Shown here piece by piece: positions 17,179-26,563 of a stretch of 64,000 nt of DNA; positions within the stretch are counted from its first letter, which is position 1, and each line of letters begins with the position of its first letter. Position numbers and translations under genes: made by a program. Under the pieces are notes generated by a model. The model was not told the DNA's origin. It searched no databases and saw nothing but the letters and a program-made list of their open reading frames with translations. This DNA is from Shewanella intestini. Its GTDB lineage: Bacteria; Pseudomonadota; Gammaproteobacteria; Enterobacterales; Shewanellaceae. The DNA lies in NCBI RefSeq assembly GCF_018221465.1, contig NZ_JAAIKR010000001.1:558001-622000 (forward strand), read 5' to 3'.

Positions 17179-18294
17179 ATGACACAAGATGTAATCTTTC
17201 AAACCTTAGGGACGTTATCAGGGCAATCGGTTGGCATTGTCACCTTAAATATTGAAAAAGCGCTGAACGCGTTAAACCTCGACATGGTTAAGGCCATGAC
17301 CAAACAGTTACAGCAATGGCAGCAAGATGACAATATTGCCTTTGTCGTGATAGATGCAAGCGGTGACAAAGCGTTTTGTGCCGGTGGCGATGTGCGCGCG
17401 ATTTATCATGCGTCGATAGCAAACCCTAATGAAATTACCCAAGAAGCCAGTGAGTTTTTTACCCAAGAATACCAATTAGATTATCTGCTGCATCAATTTG
17501 CTAAACCCGTCATGGTGTGGGGCGATGGAATTGTCATGGGCGGCGGCGTTGGCTTACTTGCTGGCGGCAGTCATCGAGTATTAACTGAGCGCAGTCGGAT
17601 TGCCATGCCGGAAGTGAGCATCGGTTTGTATCCAGATGTGGGTGGCAGTTATTTTCTTAATCGTATGCCCGGTAAAATGGGGTTATTTTTAGGGTTAACC
17701 GCTTACAACATGAACGCAGCTGACGGCTTTTATGTCGGCTTAGGTAATCACTTTTTAGGCCATGATGACAAAGAACCCCTGTTTGATGCCATTGCCGAGG
17801 TTAATTGGAGCCAAAGCGCGCCTGAAAACCATGCGTTACTTACGCAACTGCTTAATCGTCAACAAGATCACGTTAGCGTTGATATTGGCGACAGTGTACT
17901 TGAGCAATACCAAGGACAAATTGATTTGCTCATGGCTGGTGAGATTGAAGATGTGCATCATCAGCTTTCAAGTTTAGAAACCGAGCTTTCGTGGTTAAGC
18001 CGCGCTCAAAAAACGGCGTTATCGGGCAGTCCATTAAGCTGGTTTATCATTTTTGCGCAAGCAAGTTTAAGTGACCATAAAACCTTAGCTGATTGTTTTC
18101 GTTGGGAATTAGGCATAAGTGTAAATTGCTGTTCCCACGGGGATTTTTGTGAAGGTGTACGCGCATTGTTAATTGATAAAGACCGTCAACCACAATGGAC
18201 ATTTAGTCATGCAAGTGAAGTCACCCCTGAAGCTGTCACGGCGTTATTAACGTCACCTTGGTCTGCGCAGCAACATCCATTAAAAGACATGTAA
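17179..18294 (+). CDS. 3-hydroxyisobutyryl-CoA hydrolase-like (crotonase family)
   Basis: The 371-residue crotonase-family protein is longer than ordinary enoyl-CoA hydratases (about 260), as expected for 3-hydroxyisobutyryl-CoA hydrolase. The oxyanion-hole region GGDVRAIYH, the GGGVGLLAGGSHRVLTE segment and PEVSIGLYPDVGGSYFLNR match HIBCH. It releases free 3-hydroxyisobutyrate for MmsB. The start is well supported by GGGGAGAATG upstream. The CDS follows the dehydrogenase directly, whereas I would expect a separate methacrylyl-CoA hydratase between them; see findings. Confidence 0.85.
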   Translation: MTQDVIFQTLGTLSGQSVGIVTLNIEKALNALNLDMVKAMTKQLQQWQQDDNIAFVVIDASGDKAFCAGGDVRAIYHASIANPNEITQEASEFFTQEYQLDYLLHQFAKPVMVWGDGIVMGGGVGLLAGGSHRVLTERSRIAMPEVSIGLYPDVGGSYFLNRMPGKMGLFLGLTAYNMNAADGFYVGLGNHFLGHDDKEPLFDAIAEVNWSQSAPENHALLTQLLNRQQDHVSVDIGDSVLEQYQGQIDLLMAGEIEDVHHQLSSLETELSWLSRAQKTALSGSPLSWFIIFAQASLSDHKTLADCFRWELGISVNCCSHGDFCEGVRALLIDKDRQPQWTFSHASEVTPEAVTALLTSPWSAQQHPLKDM

Positions 18295-18306
18295 AAGGAA
18301 TTTATT

Positions 18307-19206
18307 ATGGCAACAGTGGCATTTATTGGTTTAGGTAATATGGGCGGCCCAATGGCGGCTAACTTAATTAAAGCTGGCATGACCGTGACGGTATTTGATT
18401 TGGTGCCTGCAGCGGTTGAAGCCTTAACCGCCCAAGGTGCGTTAAGTGCAAAAACTGCTTGCGGCGCGGCGGCATCGGCCGATTATGTGATTTCTATGTT
18501 GCCTGCAGGCAAGCATGTTCAAGCCTTGTATCTTGGTCATGGTAACAGTAAAGGTTTGCTTGATATCGTCCCTAAAAACAGCGTGTTAATTGACTGCTCA
18601 ACCATTGACGCCGATACCGCGCAGTTAGTGGGTGTAAAAGCGGCGCAAATGGGCATTGAGTTTATGGACGCACCTGTGTCGGGCGGCACCGCAGGCGCAG
18701 CTGCTGGCACATTAACCTTCATTTGTGGCGGTAGCGACACCGCCTATTCCAAAGCACAAACCGTATTAACAGTGATGGGAGCAAATATTTTCCACGCTGG
18801 TGCAGTTGGTGCGGGACAAATTGCTAAGATTTGTAATAACATGCTGCTTTCTGTGCTGATGGTCGGCACCAGTGAATCTTTGCAGTTGGGAATTGATAAC
18901 GGTTTAGACCCGAAAGTGTTGTCTGACATTATGAAAGTGAGCAGTGGTGGTAACTGGACGTTAGACAAATATAATCCCTGCCCAGATGTCATGGCAGCAG
19001 TACCATCGTCAAATCAATACCAAGGCGGCTTTATGGTCGACTTGATGGTAAAAGATTTAGGTTTATCGCAGCAGGCCGCGCTGGCTTCTAATTCAAGTAC
19101 GCCAATGGGTGCATTAGCGCGTAGCTTGTATGTTAACCATGCCAAACAAGGACATGGGCGATTAGACTTCTCAAGCATTTTTGAGCAATTTGCCAAGCAA
19201 AAGTAA
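18307..19206 (+). CDS. mmsB: 3-hydroxyisobutyrate dehydrogenase
   Basis: The 299-residue beta-hydroxyacid dehydrogenase has the NAD loop GLGNMGGPMAANL at the N-terminus, the substrate motif DAPVSGGTAGAAAGTL near 121 and the catalytic Lys174 in GQIAKICNNM. It oxidises 3-hydroxyisobutyrate to methylmalonate semialdehyde, feeding MmsA. It starts 12 bases after the preceding stop with AAAGGAATT as ribosome site, so it is in one operon with its neighbours on both sides. Confidence 0.94.
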   Translation: MATVAFIGLGNMGGPMAANLIKAGMTVTVFDLVPAAVEALTAQGALSAKTACGAAASADYVISMLPAGKHVQALYLGHGNSKGLLDIVPKNSVLIDCSTIDADTAQLVGVKAAQMGIEFMDAPVSGGTAGAAAGTLTFICGGSDTAYSKAQTVLTVMGANIFHAGAVGAGQIAKICNNMLLSVLMVGTSESLQLGIDNGLDPKVLSDIMKVSSGGNWTLDKYNPCPDVMAAVPSSNQYQGGFMVDLMVKDLGLSQQAALASNSSTPMGALARSLYVNHAKQGHGRLDFSSIFEQFAKQK

Positions 19207-19223
19207 TTTAAAAGGATCCCATA

Positions 19224-19982
19224 ATGGAATTAAAAGGTAAGGTTGTCGTTATTACTGGCGGCGCGGGTGGATTAGGACTCGCAATGGCACATGATTTTGC
19301 TGCGCAAGGGGCAAAGTTGGCGTTAATTGACGTTGACCAAGATAAGCTTGAGCGCGCATGTGCTGATATTGGCGCGGCGACAGAAGTACAAGGTTATGCC
19401 TTAGATATTACCGACGAAGAAGATGTTGTTGCTGGCTTTCAATATATTCGCGAAGACCTTGGTGCGGTTGATGTATTGGTCAACAATGCCGGTATTTTAC
19501 GTGACGGCTTAATGATTAAAGCCAAAGACGGTAAAGTCACTAACCGCATGTCTTATGAGCAGTTCCAGTCGGTGATTAATGTCAATTTAACCGGCAGCTT
19601 TTTGTGTGGACGTGAAGCCGCAGCAGCTATGATTGAAGGTAATAACCAAGGCGTTATTATTAATATTTCAAGCGTGGCCAGAGCAGGTAATATGGGCCAA
19701 TCAAACTACTCTGCCTCAAAAGCAGGCGTGGCAGCAATGTCAGTGGGTTGGGCGAAAGAGCTTGCGCGTTATAACATTCGTAGCGTTGCTGTTGCACCCG
19801 GCGTCATTGCTACCGAAATGACCGCCGCAATGAAACCAGAAGCACTTGAGCGTATGGAGAAAATGGTGCCTGTTGGCCGTTTAGGTCAAAGCAGTGAAAT
19901 TGCTTCAACCGTGCGTTTTATTATTGAAAACGACTATGTAAATGGCCGTGTGTTTGAAATAGACGGCGGATTGCGTTTATAA
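19224..19982 (+). CDS. Short-chain dehydrogenase, 3-hydroxyacyl-CoA type candidate
   Basis: This 252-residue classical SDR has the glycine loop TGGAGGLGLAMA near 10, NNAGILRDG near 88, catalytic Ser in ISSVARAG and YSASK with Tyr162. It closes the valine operon, 17 bases after mmsB. By position it may act as a 3-hydroxyacyl-CoA or 2-methyl-3-hydroxybutyryl-CoA dehydrogenase in isoleucine breakdown, supplying the thiolase; that is inference. A FabG-like ketoreductase is the alternative. A terminator follows. Confidence 0.8.
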   Translation: MELKGKVVVITGGAGGLGLAMAHDFAAQGAKLALIDVDQDKLERACADIGAATEVQGYALDITDEEDVVAGFQYIREDLGAVDVLVNNAGILRDGLMIKAKDGKVTNRMSYEQFQSVINVNLTGSFLCGREAAAAMIEGNNQGVIINISSVARAGNMGQSNYSASKAGVAAMSVGWAKELARYNIRSVAVAPGVIATEMTAAMKPEALERMEKMVPVGRLGQSSEIASTVRFIIENDYVNGRVFEIDGGLRL

Positions 19983-20006
19983 GCGTTAAGTTTTGTTACT
20001 GAAAAT

Positions 20007-20029
20007 AGCCGAGCATTGCTCGGCTTTTT
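20007..20029 (+). terminator. Terminator after the valine operon
   Basis: AGCCGAGC and GCTCGGCT form a perfect 8-base stem with loop ATT, followed by TTTTG. It starts 25 bases past the last operon gene. Confidence 0.85.
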
Positions 20030-20225
20030 GTTATCATCGCCTCAGGCTTTGTTTCGGTGACTGTTGGTTAGACATATTTTGTAAATATGCTTTGTGGTGA
20101 GCTATTTTTATGTCATTTATGGTACTGATGAAAATGGTTGTATTGCCGCAATGGCTGTTCAATGGCAACCTAGTGCAAACGCAAAGCATAGATTATGACC
20201 GCATAAGATTGAAAAGGACGACATT

Positions 20226-20471
20226 GTGACCATCGCAACACTTGAAACCATTGTAAGAAGAACCCTGTTAATTGTTGGTATTGCAGGGGTACTAGTGATT
20301 TATAGCGGTTTTTTATTTTTATTGTTTTCAGGTAGCCCAACCACGGCGTTGCCTTGGTTTTTACTTATCTCGCCGTGGATATGTGTCTACTTTGGCCTCA
20401 CTCAAACCCAGCAAATTGGGGTGATTAATTGGTTTTCTAGCAAGTGTCGTTTGCCATTTTTATCAAAATAA
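20226..20471 (+). CDS. Small two-span membrane protein
   Basis: The predicted 81-residue protein has two hydrophobic segments (about 13-36 and 41-60) joined by a short polar turn. Expression is plausible: AAAGGACG precedes the GTG start at good spacing, and the M14 peptidase gene begins 28 bases after its stop. I do not recognise the family. It may accompany the peptidase. Confidence 0.55.
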   Translation: MTIATLETIVRRTLLIVGIAGVLVIYSGFLFLLFSGSPTTALPWFLLISPWICVYFGLTQTQQIGVINWFSSKCRLPFLSK

Positions 20472-20499
20472 TAACAACTAAAATTAATAAGGATTTAAG

Positions 20500-21411
20500 A
20501 TGCCATTTTCCAATATCGGTATTGCCGGACAACCTTGGAATGAACAACACAAGCAAACATGGTTACAACAAATTACTGTTAAGCGCAGTTACCAGCAGCA
20601 AGTGCTCGCCAAACTTGGCCAAGTAAGTGCGCAATTTACACGGATTGACTATGGCGCATTAAGCTATGACAGTGCTCGTTATCCATTGATTGCATTTAAA
20701 AGCGTTAATTGGGACAACAATAAGCGCACAGTACTCATTACCGGCGGGGTGCACGGTTATGAAACCAGTGGTGTGCAAGGGGCGATTCAATTTTTATTGC
20801 ATAATGCGGCTGATTACCTCAGTCACTTCAACTTTATTATTGCGCCCTGTGTTAGTCCGTGGGGATATGAAACCATTAACCGCTGGAATCCGAAAGCGAT
20901 TGACCCTAATCGCTCTTTTTATGCCAACAGCCCAGCTGAAGAGTCTGCGGCGTTAATGGCGCTACTTGAGCAACAAGTCAATAATACGGTTTTTGCTCAC
21001 TTTGACTTACACGAAACAACCGACACCGATGAGTTAGAGTTTAGGCCCGCATTATCAGCCCGAGATGGCAAAGAGTATCAAAAAGGGGTGATCCCTGATG
21101 GTTTTTACTTGGTGGGAGACAGCGAAAATCCGGTGCCAGAGTTTCAAAAAGCAATTAATGATTCGGTAGCCAAAATCACGCACATTGCCCCAGATGATGA
21201 CGGCCAGCTTATTGGCGTAGATATTGAGCAATTTGGGGTGATTAACTACCCCACGAAAAAGCTTGGCTTATGCGCAGGGATGACCAACAATCAATACAAC
21301 ACCACAACTGAAGTGTATCCAGACAGCCCGAAAGTGACTGAGCAAGAATGTAATGATGCGCAAGTGGCAGCAATTATTGGCGGCTTAGATTATTTATTAA
21401 CCCAAGGTTAA
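20500..21411 (+). CDS. M14-family zinc carboxypeptidase-like protein
   Basis: The 303-residue protein has the M14/succinylglutamate-desuccinylase zinc pattern. His85 and Glu88 lie in GGVHGYETSG, a third ligand is probably His171 in HFDLHETTDTD, and the substrate-binding Asn-Arg pair lies in DPNRSF near 137. There is no signal peptide, so it is cytoplasmic. Members act as carboxypeptidases, deacylases or gamma-glutamyl/murein peptide hydrolases; the substrate is unknown here. It follows the small membrane protein in the same direction and a hairpin lies after the stop. Confidence 0.8.
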   Translation: MPFSNIGIAGQPWNEQHKQTWLQQITVKRSYQQQVLAKLGQVSAQFTRIDYGALSYDSARYPLIAFKSVNWDNNKRTVLITGGVHGYETSGVQGAIQFLLHNAADYLSHFNFIIAPCVSPWGYETINRWNPKAIDPNRSFYANSPAEESAALMALLEQQVNNTVFAHFDLHETTDTDELEFRPALSARDGKEYQKGVIPDGFYLVGDSENPVPEFQKAINDSVAKITHIAPDDDGQLIGVDIEQFGVINYPTKKLGLCAGMTNNQYNTTTEVYPDSPKVTEQECNDAQVAAIIGGLDYLLTQG

Positions 21412-21428
21412 TTAATCGCAATGACAGC

Positions 21429-21451
21429 GGTGCGATAACGGCTATCGCACC
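21429..21451 (+). terminator. Hairpin after the M14 gene
   Basis: GGTGCGATA and TATCGCACC form a perfect 9-base stem with loop ACGGC; CAGC/GCTG extend it loosely. No T tract follows, so this is a possible terminator or 3'-end stabiliser. Confidence 0.5.
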
Positions 21452-21614
21452 TAAGCTGTGTCACAGATGATTAGCAGTCTGCTAAGCCGTTGTATTTATT
21501 ATCACCCGTTCAAAAAGTGGCCGATAAATGCCCAAATAAGTGAATTTTCGATATTCATCAATCACACTTCAAGGTAACATCCCCCTCCGATTATTTGCTT
21601 ACTAAGAATAAACC

Positions 21615-23918
21615 ATGTCTCCAAAGATAGAATTATTAGCACCAGGCGGTGATATCAACGCCATTAAAGCAGCCGTTTTAGCGGGCGCAAATGCCGTTTA
21701 TTGTGGGTTGAATAACTTTAATGCGCGCAACCGCGCCGCTAATCTGTCATTTGAAGAACTCATCGGGGTGATTAGGTTTGCCCATCAATACCAGTGTGAA
21801 ATTTTTCTCACCTTAAATATTGTTATTTTAGAGAGCGAAATCCGCTCGCTTATGCGCTTACTAAGCAAACTGGCCAATACCAAGCTTGACGGTGTTATCG
21901 TGCAAGACTTAGGTATGTTGCATTTATTAAAGACATATTTTCCTACGCTTACGGTTCATGCTTCAACGCAGCTAACGACTCATAACCGTGGTCAAATTCC
22001 ATTTTTAAAACGCCTTGGGGTTGCGCGGGTTAATTTATCGCGTGAATTAAATTTGCGTGAAATTACGGCTATGACGGCGGTTAGTCGCGAACACGACATT
22101 GATACCGAAGTGTTTGTACATGGCTCGTTATGTGTGGCTTTTTCCGGGTTGTGTTACTCAACCTCTGCCACCGACGGTAATTCAGGTAATCGTGGCCGCT
22201 GTAGTCAAGCGTGCCGTGAACAATATGAAACCACCGCCACGGGCAATAATTTCCCGTTAAATGTAAAAGACAACTCAGCTTTTTTTGACTTACCTGCGCT
22301 GATAAAAGCTGGCGTGTATTCATTTAAAGTAGAAGGGCGAATTAAAGGTGCACCTTATGTGCACACCGTGATTGATAGCTTTCGTAAGCAAATTGACGGC
22401 TATGTTAAAACGGGTGAATTAGTCGAAGACGGTGAGCGATTATATAAGGTCTTTAACCGTGATTTGAGTAACGGTTTTATTAAGGGTGATTTAAATCAGT
22501 CGATGTTTATCGACAATCCACGCGATCACTCAAAAACGCATTTAACCAACCGTTTAATCAAGGATACCGCTGACACCATAGCGGTGGTGCAAATTGAACA
22601 AGCACAGCTGAACTTAAAAGCAGAAAAAGCCCAAATTCAAACCCAAGTGGATGCGCGAGTTAGCCAAATTAGCATTGGTAAACTGCCGCTGAAACTGACA
22701 TTTTCTGGTCAGTTAGGAAAACCGCTAATCTTAACGGTAACTACGCAAGATATTGTGGTCGGCCAAACTCAATTAGTTGAGCGGGTATTTGAAATTCATT
22801 CGCGCAATAACTTAGTGGCAAGCGATGACAAAGCCATTGATGAAAGTGTGCTTGAAAAGCGCTTTAAAAGCCTACATAACGAGGAATATGACTTATCAGC
22901 GCTTGAATTAACTGAACTCGAGAGCGGCTTAAACATCCCGTTTAGTGAATTAACCCGTATGCGAAAACAGCTGGTGTTGACATTAGCACACGGTCAAAAA
23001 TCGGTTGCTGAGGTGATTTTACCTAAACTGCGTAGCGAGCCAAAAACTGTCGCAGCTGGCGACAGTAGCGCCCCAAAACTTGCCATATTAATCAATGATA
23101 TTGCTGACGTAGCGTTATTAAATGACACCCAAGGCGATGTGTACTTTAAACTGCCCGATGCTTATAAACGCGGCAGCACTGAGTTTGTTGAGTTGTTTAA
23201 TCAGCATCCTCGGCTCATTCCTTGGTTCCCAGCAGTATTGATAGGGAAAGATTATGACGCTGCAGTGCAATTATTAGAGCAAACCAAGCCAAGTTTAATT
23301 GTGACTAACAATACCGGCATTGCTTACCGCGCGTTTGAGCTGGGGATTAAATGGCTAGCGGGGCCGTTTTTAAACACGACCAACTCTTACACTCTACAAG
23401 CGCTTAAGCAACATTTTGATTGTCATGGGGCATTTTTGTCTAATGAAATCAATTATCAGCAAATGAAATACATTGCCCGTCCTGCTGGCTTTAAACTGTG
23501 GTACAGCATTTATCATCCGATATTTTTAATGGCGAGTCGCCAATGCTTTTTCCAGCAAACCGTCGGCTGTGATAAACCCCGTATTGATAATGGCTGCATG
23601 CTATCATGTGATAAGTCAGCCAGTATGACCAACCTTAAAGGTGAGCGTTTTGCCATTGATAAGCAAAAAGCAGGTTATCCGAGTATTTATTACCAACATC
23701 CGTTTTTAAACACCGATATTGTTGATGAACTCACCGAATTGTTCGACGGCTTTATGATTGACTTAACCAATATTGGGGCAGGGGATAAACCGTTGCTAGA
23801 TAAACGCAACCTGATTGTATTGTTTGAGCAATTATTGGCAGGCGACAACAGAGCAATCGCGCACTTACAACAATTGCTCGGTCAAACTACTGCGCAGCAA
23901 TATCAAAAAGGGTTATAA
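21615..23918 (+). CDS. Large U32 peptidase-family protein (RNA hydroxylation type)
   Basis: The 767-residue protein starts with the U32 TIM-barrel motif IELLAPGGDINAIKAAVLAGANAVYCG. A cysteine set at about 180-200 (GSLCVAFSGLCYS, then GRCSQACR) and the FKVEGRIK segment are hallmarks of the family. The best-studied relatives, RlhA (23S rRNA C2501 hydroxylation) and TrhP (tRNA 5-hydroxyuridine), bind an iron-sulfur cluster and use prephenate. This protein is longer than E. coli RlhA (about 650) and has a C-terminal extension with further Cys (DNGCMLSC near 660). RNA target is inferred; older annotation as collagenase is probably misleading. Confidence 0.8.
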   Translation: MSPKIELLAPGGDINAIKAAVLAGANAVYCGLNNFNARNRAANLSFEELIGVIRFAHQYQCEIFLTLNIVILESEIRSLMRLLSKLANTKLDGVIVQDLGMLHLLKTYFPTLTVHASTQLTTHNRGQIPFLKRLGVARVNLSRELNLREITAMTAVSREHDIDTEVFVHGSLCVAFSGLCYSTSATDGNSGNRGRCSQACREQYETTATGNNFPLNVKDNSAFFDLPALIKAGVYSFKVEGRIKGAPYVHTVIDSFRKQIDGYVKTGELVEDGERLYKVFNRDLSNGFIKGDLNQSMFIDNPRDHSKTHLTNRLIKDTADTIAVVQIEQAQLNLKAEKAQIQTQVDARVSQISIGKLPLKLTFSGQLGKPLILTVTTQDIVVGQTQLVERVFEIHSRNNLVASDDKAIDESVLEKRFKSLHNEEYDLSALELTELESGLNIPFSELTRMRKQLVLTLAHGQKSVAEVILPKLRSEPKTVAAGDSSAPKLAILINDIADVALLNDTQGDVYFKLPDAYKRGSTEFVELFNQHPRLIPWFPAVLIGKDYDAAVQLLEQTKPSLIVTNNTGIAYRAFELGIKWLAGPFLNTTNSYTLQALKQHFDCHGAFLSNEINYQQMKYIARPAGFKLWYSIYHPIFLMASRQCFFQQTVGCDKPRIDNGCMLSCDKSASMTNLKGERFAIDKQKAGYPSIYYQHPFLNTDIVDELTELFDGFMIDLTNIGAGDKPLLDKRNLIVLFEQLLAGDNRAIAHLQQLLGQTTAQQYQKGL

Positions 23919-24158
23919 GCGCTTTTTGTACCTGCGCGTTATTAGCATATACAAATGGTCATTACCTGACATTAAAAGCATCGTTTTAGCTAAATATCTG
24001 CTGCGGATGGTTTAATTCCAACACAATAGTGTTTACAGTCAGATACATCTATTTGACGCTAGCGGTGAAATTTATGTTTTTATGTTCAGCGTCAATTGAC
24101 TTGCAGAAATAAAAACGTAATTGAATAAAAAGCTTATTTAACAGTTTAGGGAGTAAAT

Positions 24159-24350
24159 ATGAACGGTAAAATTATTGGCATTATCTTAATTGTTGTTGGT
24201 GCCGCTTTGGCGCTTTGGGGATACAATATTTACGACTCAACCAGTTCACAACTTACCCGCGCGTTAAGTGGCGATGCGCCAATGGAAGCTTGGGCGGGGA
24301 TGGTTGGTGGTGCAATTGCGGTGCTAATTGGTGTTACTCGATTGAAGTAA
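24159..24350 (+). CDS. DUF3185-type small membrane protein
   Basis: The 63-residue protein has two hydrophobic segments: IIGIILIVVGAALALWGY near the start and WAGMVGGAIAVLIGVTRL at the end. The family DUF3185 is widespread in proteobacteria and often stress-linked; function is unknown. TTAGGGAGT precedes the ATG, a clear ribosome site. It appears to be transcribed alone. Confidence 0.8.
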   Translation: MNGKIIGIILIVVGAALALWGYNIYDSTSSQLTRALSGDAPMEAWAGMVGGAIAVLIGVTRLK

Positions 24351-24917
24351 CCACTCGCGCGGTGCGTGACGTTACCCCGTTTTCCACATGTTTAACGCAT
24401 AAGTTATGATTCAATGAAGACAACATAATGACCACCGAGCATGCGTTGTTCCGCCATACTATTTTGCGCTACGTTGTTAGCTGCTGCATGCAGCTGTAAT
24501 GGTGTTAATTCGTTTATGTACCAATGAAGTCAACCTAAACCCAAAATGAATGGCCGATGTTAGTCCCACTTAATGCCAATCATGTATCTAAGTGGCCGCA
24601 CGAATCCCCTTATGAAGACGATAAAAAAACAACGTGAGCAGATTATGCATCCGCAGCCTAACGTTGTAACCCAATAACAATCAATATTGCAAAGTGAGTG
24701 CAGTGTTAACGCTTAACGGCCTCTTTCAATGATGGTTAATCAAGCCCCATTTAACCATGGAAGTGGATAAATGGGGCTTATTTGTTATAACAATGAGCGT
24801 CCCGTTTATTATTCACTATTTCAGCATGATGTTTTTATATATTGGCTTATTATCAAAATTATATGAATAAATATAATGTTTAGCATTACTGGCAAACGAT
24901 GAAAGTGAATACCTACC
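24351..24917. other. Gap before the Old Yellow Enzyme gene
   Basis: 567 bases with no convincing gene in either strand. The only clear structure is the strong hairpin at 24742-24779. The final 100 bases are AT-rich and likely hold the promoter of the reductase. Confidence 0.6.
24742..24779 (+). terminator. Strong orphan hairpin, possible terminator of a small RNA
   Basis: AAGCCCCATTT pairs perfectly with AAATGGGGCTT, and the inner bases continue the stem with one mismatch. It is followed by TATTTG. It lies almost 400 bases after the nearest upstream gene (DUF3185), too far to be its obvious terminator. Confidence 0.55.
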
Positions 24918-26024
24918 ATGAAAACATTATTTCAGAAAACAACACTTAAAAACTTGGATTTACAAAACCGCGTAGTCATGGCTCCAATGACTCGTGCCCG
25001 TACTAGCCAGCCTGGTAACATCCCCAATGAGATGATGGCCACTTATTATAAGCAACGTGCAAGCGCTGGGTTAATTATCTCAGAAGCCACCCAAGTGTCT
25101 GATGATGCTCAAGGCTATTCTTTCACCCCTGGAGTGTACACTGATGCACAGGTGAAAGGTTGGCAACAGGTGACAAAAACGGTTCGTGATCAAGGCGCTG
25201 CCATGTTTTGTCAGTTATGGCATGTAGGACGAGTATCACACCCAACATTCCAAAAGGGTGAACTCCCCATTGCGCCTTCAGCATTGGCACCCATTGAAAC
25301 GAAAGTGTGGATTTGTGATGAAAACGGCAATGGCGAAATGGTCGATTGCCTACAACCGCGTGAAATGACCCAAGGTGATATTGACCGAGTGATTAATGAC
25401 TTTGCAATATCGGCAAAACGCGCAGTAGAAGCGGGCTTTGATGGTGTTGAAATTCATGGTGGTAACGGCTATCTCATTGACCAATTCTTGAGAACAAACT
25501 CTAATAAACGCAGCGATAAATACGGCGGTTCAAGCGAAAATAGAATGCGCTTTTTATTAGAAGTCGTTGATGCCGTGATTGAAGCCATTGGCGCTGATAA
25601 AGTGGGCGTTCGTTTAGCGCCATTTATTACGTTTAAAGACATGAATTGCCCAGAAATTGTGCCAACAATTTTACAAGCATCAAAAGCGTTACAAGATCGA
25701 GATATCGCTTACATGCATTTATCTGAAGCCGATTGGGACGATGCGCCGGTTATTCCTGAAAGTTTCCGCATTGAATTACGTAAATTATTTACTAACACCA
25801 TTATCGTAGCAGGCAGTTATACCAAGGCCCGCGCTGATGAAATGTTGACAAAAGGCTATGCTGACTTGGTTGCCTTTGGTCGTCCGTTTGTGTCTAACCC
25901 GGATCTGGTTGAGCGTCTTGAAACGCAAGCCGAACTGGCAGAACTTGATGGTGCAACCTTATTTGGCGGTAATGAATTAGGTTACACTGATTACCCAGCA
26001 TTAAGCGGTAAATATAGCGACTAA
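24918..26024 (+). CDS. Old Yellow Enzyme family ene-reductase (NemA-like)
   Basis: The 368-residue FMN protein is of typical OYE length. N-terminal NRVVMAPMTRARTS, the QLWHVGRVSHP segment and the HGGNGYLIDQFLRTNSN motif (active-site His and Asn) are present, followed by GGSSENRMRFLLEV and AFGRPFVSNPDLVERL. It reduces activated alkenes, maleimides, nitrate esters or similar electrophiles with NADPH. Shewanella has several OYE paralogues, so I give no gene number. A long stem-loop follows the stop. Confidence 0.92.
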   Translation: MKTLFQKTTLKNLDLQNRVVMAPMTRARTSQPGNIPNEMMATYYKQRASAGLIISEATQVSDDAQGYSFTPGVYTDAQVKGWQQVTKTVRDQGAAMFCQLWHVGRVSHPTFQKGELPIAPSALAPIETKVWICDENGNGEMVDCLQPREMTQGDIDRVINDFAISAKRAVEAGFDGVEIHGGNGYLIDQFLRTNSNKRSDKYGGSSENRMRFLLEVVDAVIEAIGADKVGVRLAPFITFKDMNCPEIVPTILQASKALQDRDIAYMHLSEADWDDAPVIPESFRIELRKLFTNTIIVAGSYTKARADEMLTKGYADLVAFGRPFVSNPDLVERLETQAELAELDGATLFGGNELGYTDYPALSGKYSD

Positions 26025-26049
26025 CATCTTGATTAATAAGTCTATATTA

Positions 26050-26082
26050 CTCACCAAGCAAGCTTATTTGTTGCTTGGTGAG
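26050..26082 (+). terminator. Stem-loop after Old Yellow Enzyme gene
   Basis: CTCACCAAGCAA and TTGCTTGGTGAG form a perfect 12-base stem with a nine-base loop, 25 bases past the stop. There is no T tract, so it may be a stabiliser or weak terminator. Confidence 0.55.
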
Positions 26083-26296
26083 CTACATCATCTCTTGTTC
26101 CTGCGCTGTTACTTGGTTTATCTAAGCCAACGTTTTTGAGCTTATTTAGTTGCCACAATCGATACACCCACCTTTGCTTCTCCTTTATTGAAACAGCAGC
26201 GTTCGGCTTACTTTGACCTTAACAGTAAAGTGGCTTGCTAAAACTCGTGAGCACAATAAACCTTCATAAAATCGGCGTTACTGAAATGATAATCGG

Positions 26297-26317
26297 TATC
26301 AGCTTCAAGGGCTGATA
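26297..26317. promoter_or_regulatory. Inverted repeat upstream of the nickel transporter
   Basis: TATCAGC and GCTGATA flank TTCAAGG. It lies in the long gap 26083-26563 before nikK. It does not match the NikR consensus GTATGA-spacer-TCATAC that I recall, nor a cobalamin riboswitch. Confidence 0.35.
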
Positions 26318-26378
26318 TGGCATCCAATTGATTAACTTAAATTAATGAAGTGAACTGCCGCTGTTTAGTATCATAAAG

Positions 26379-26393
26379 GTTGCTAATAGCAAC
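26379..26393. promoter_or_regulatory. Second palindrome upstream of the nickel transporter
   Basis: GTTGCTA and TAGCAAC meet around one central A, a 15-base perfect palindrome preceded by AGTATCATAAAG. It is 171 bases before the likely nikK start and is a candidate operator. Confidence 0.35.
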
Positions 26394-26563
26394 TGATGTA
26401 CATGTTGGAAATCATGCATTTAATCTCGGCTTCATCAGTAAAATTAGCTATTTATTCCTACCTTTATTTTATGAATTTTTAAACTTTAAATTGGCAGATT
26501 ATTTTTGGGTATTGATTGGCTCAATATACATGCTGATTGAAAGTGAATGGATGGTCGCTCATC

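Noticed and set aside
26083-26563. Cobalamin riboswitch before the metal transporter
   Set aside because: No B12-box-like conserved core was found; the transporter is nickel-type by composition.
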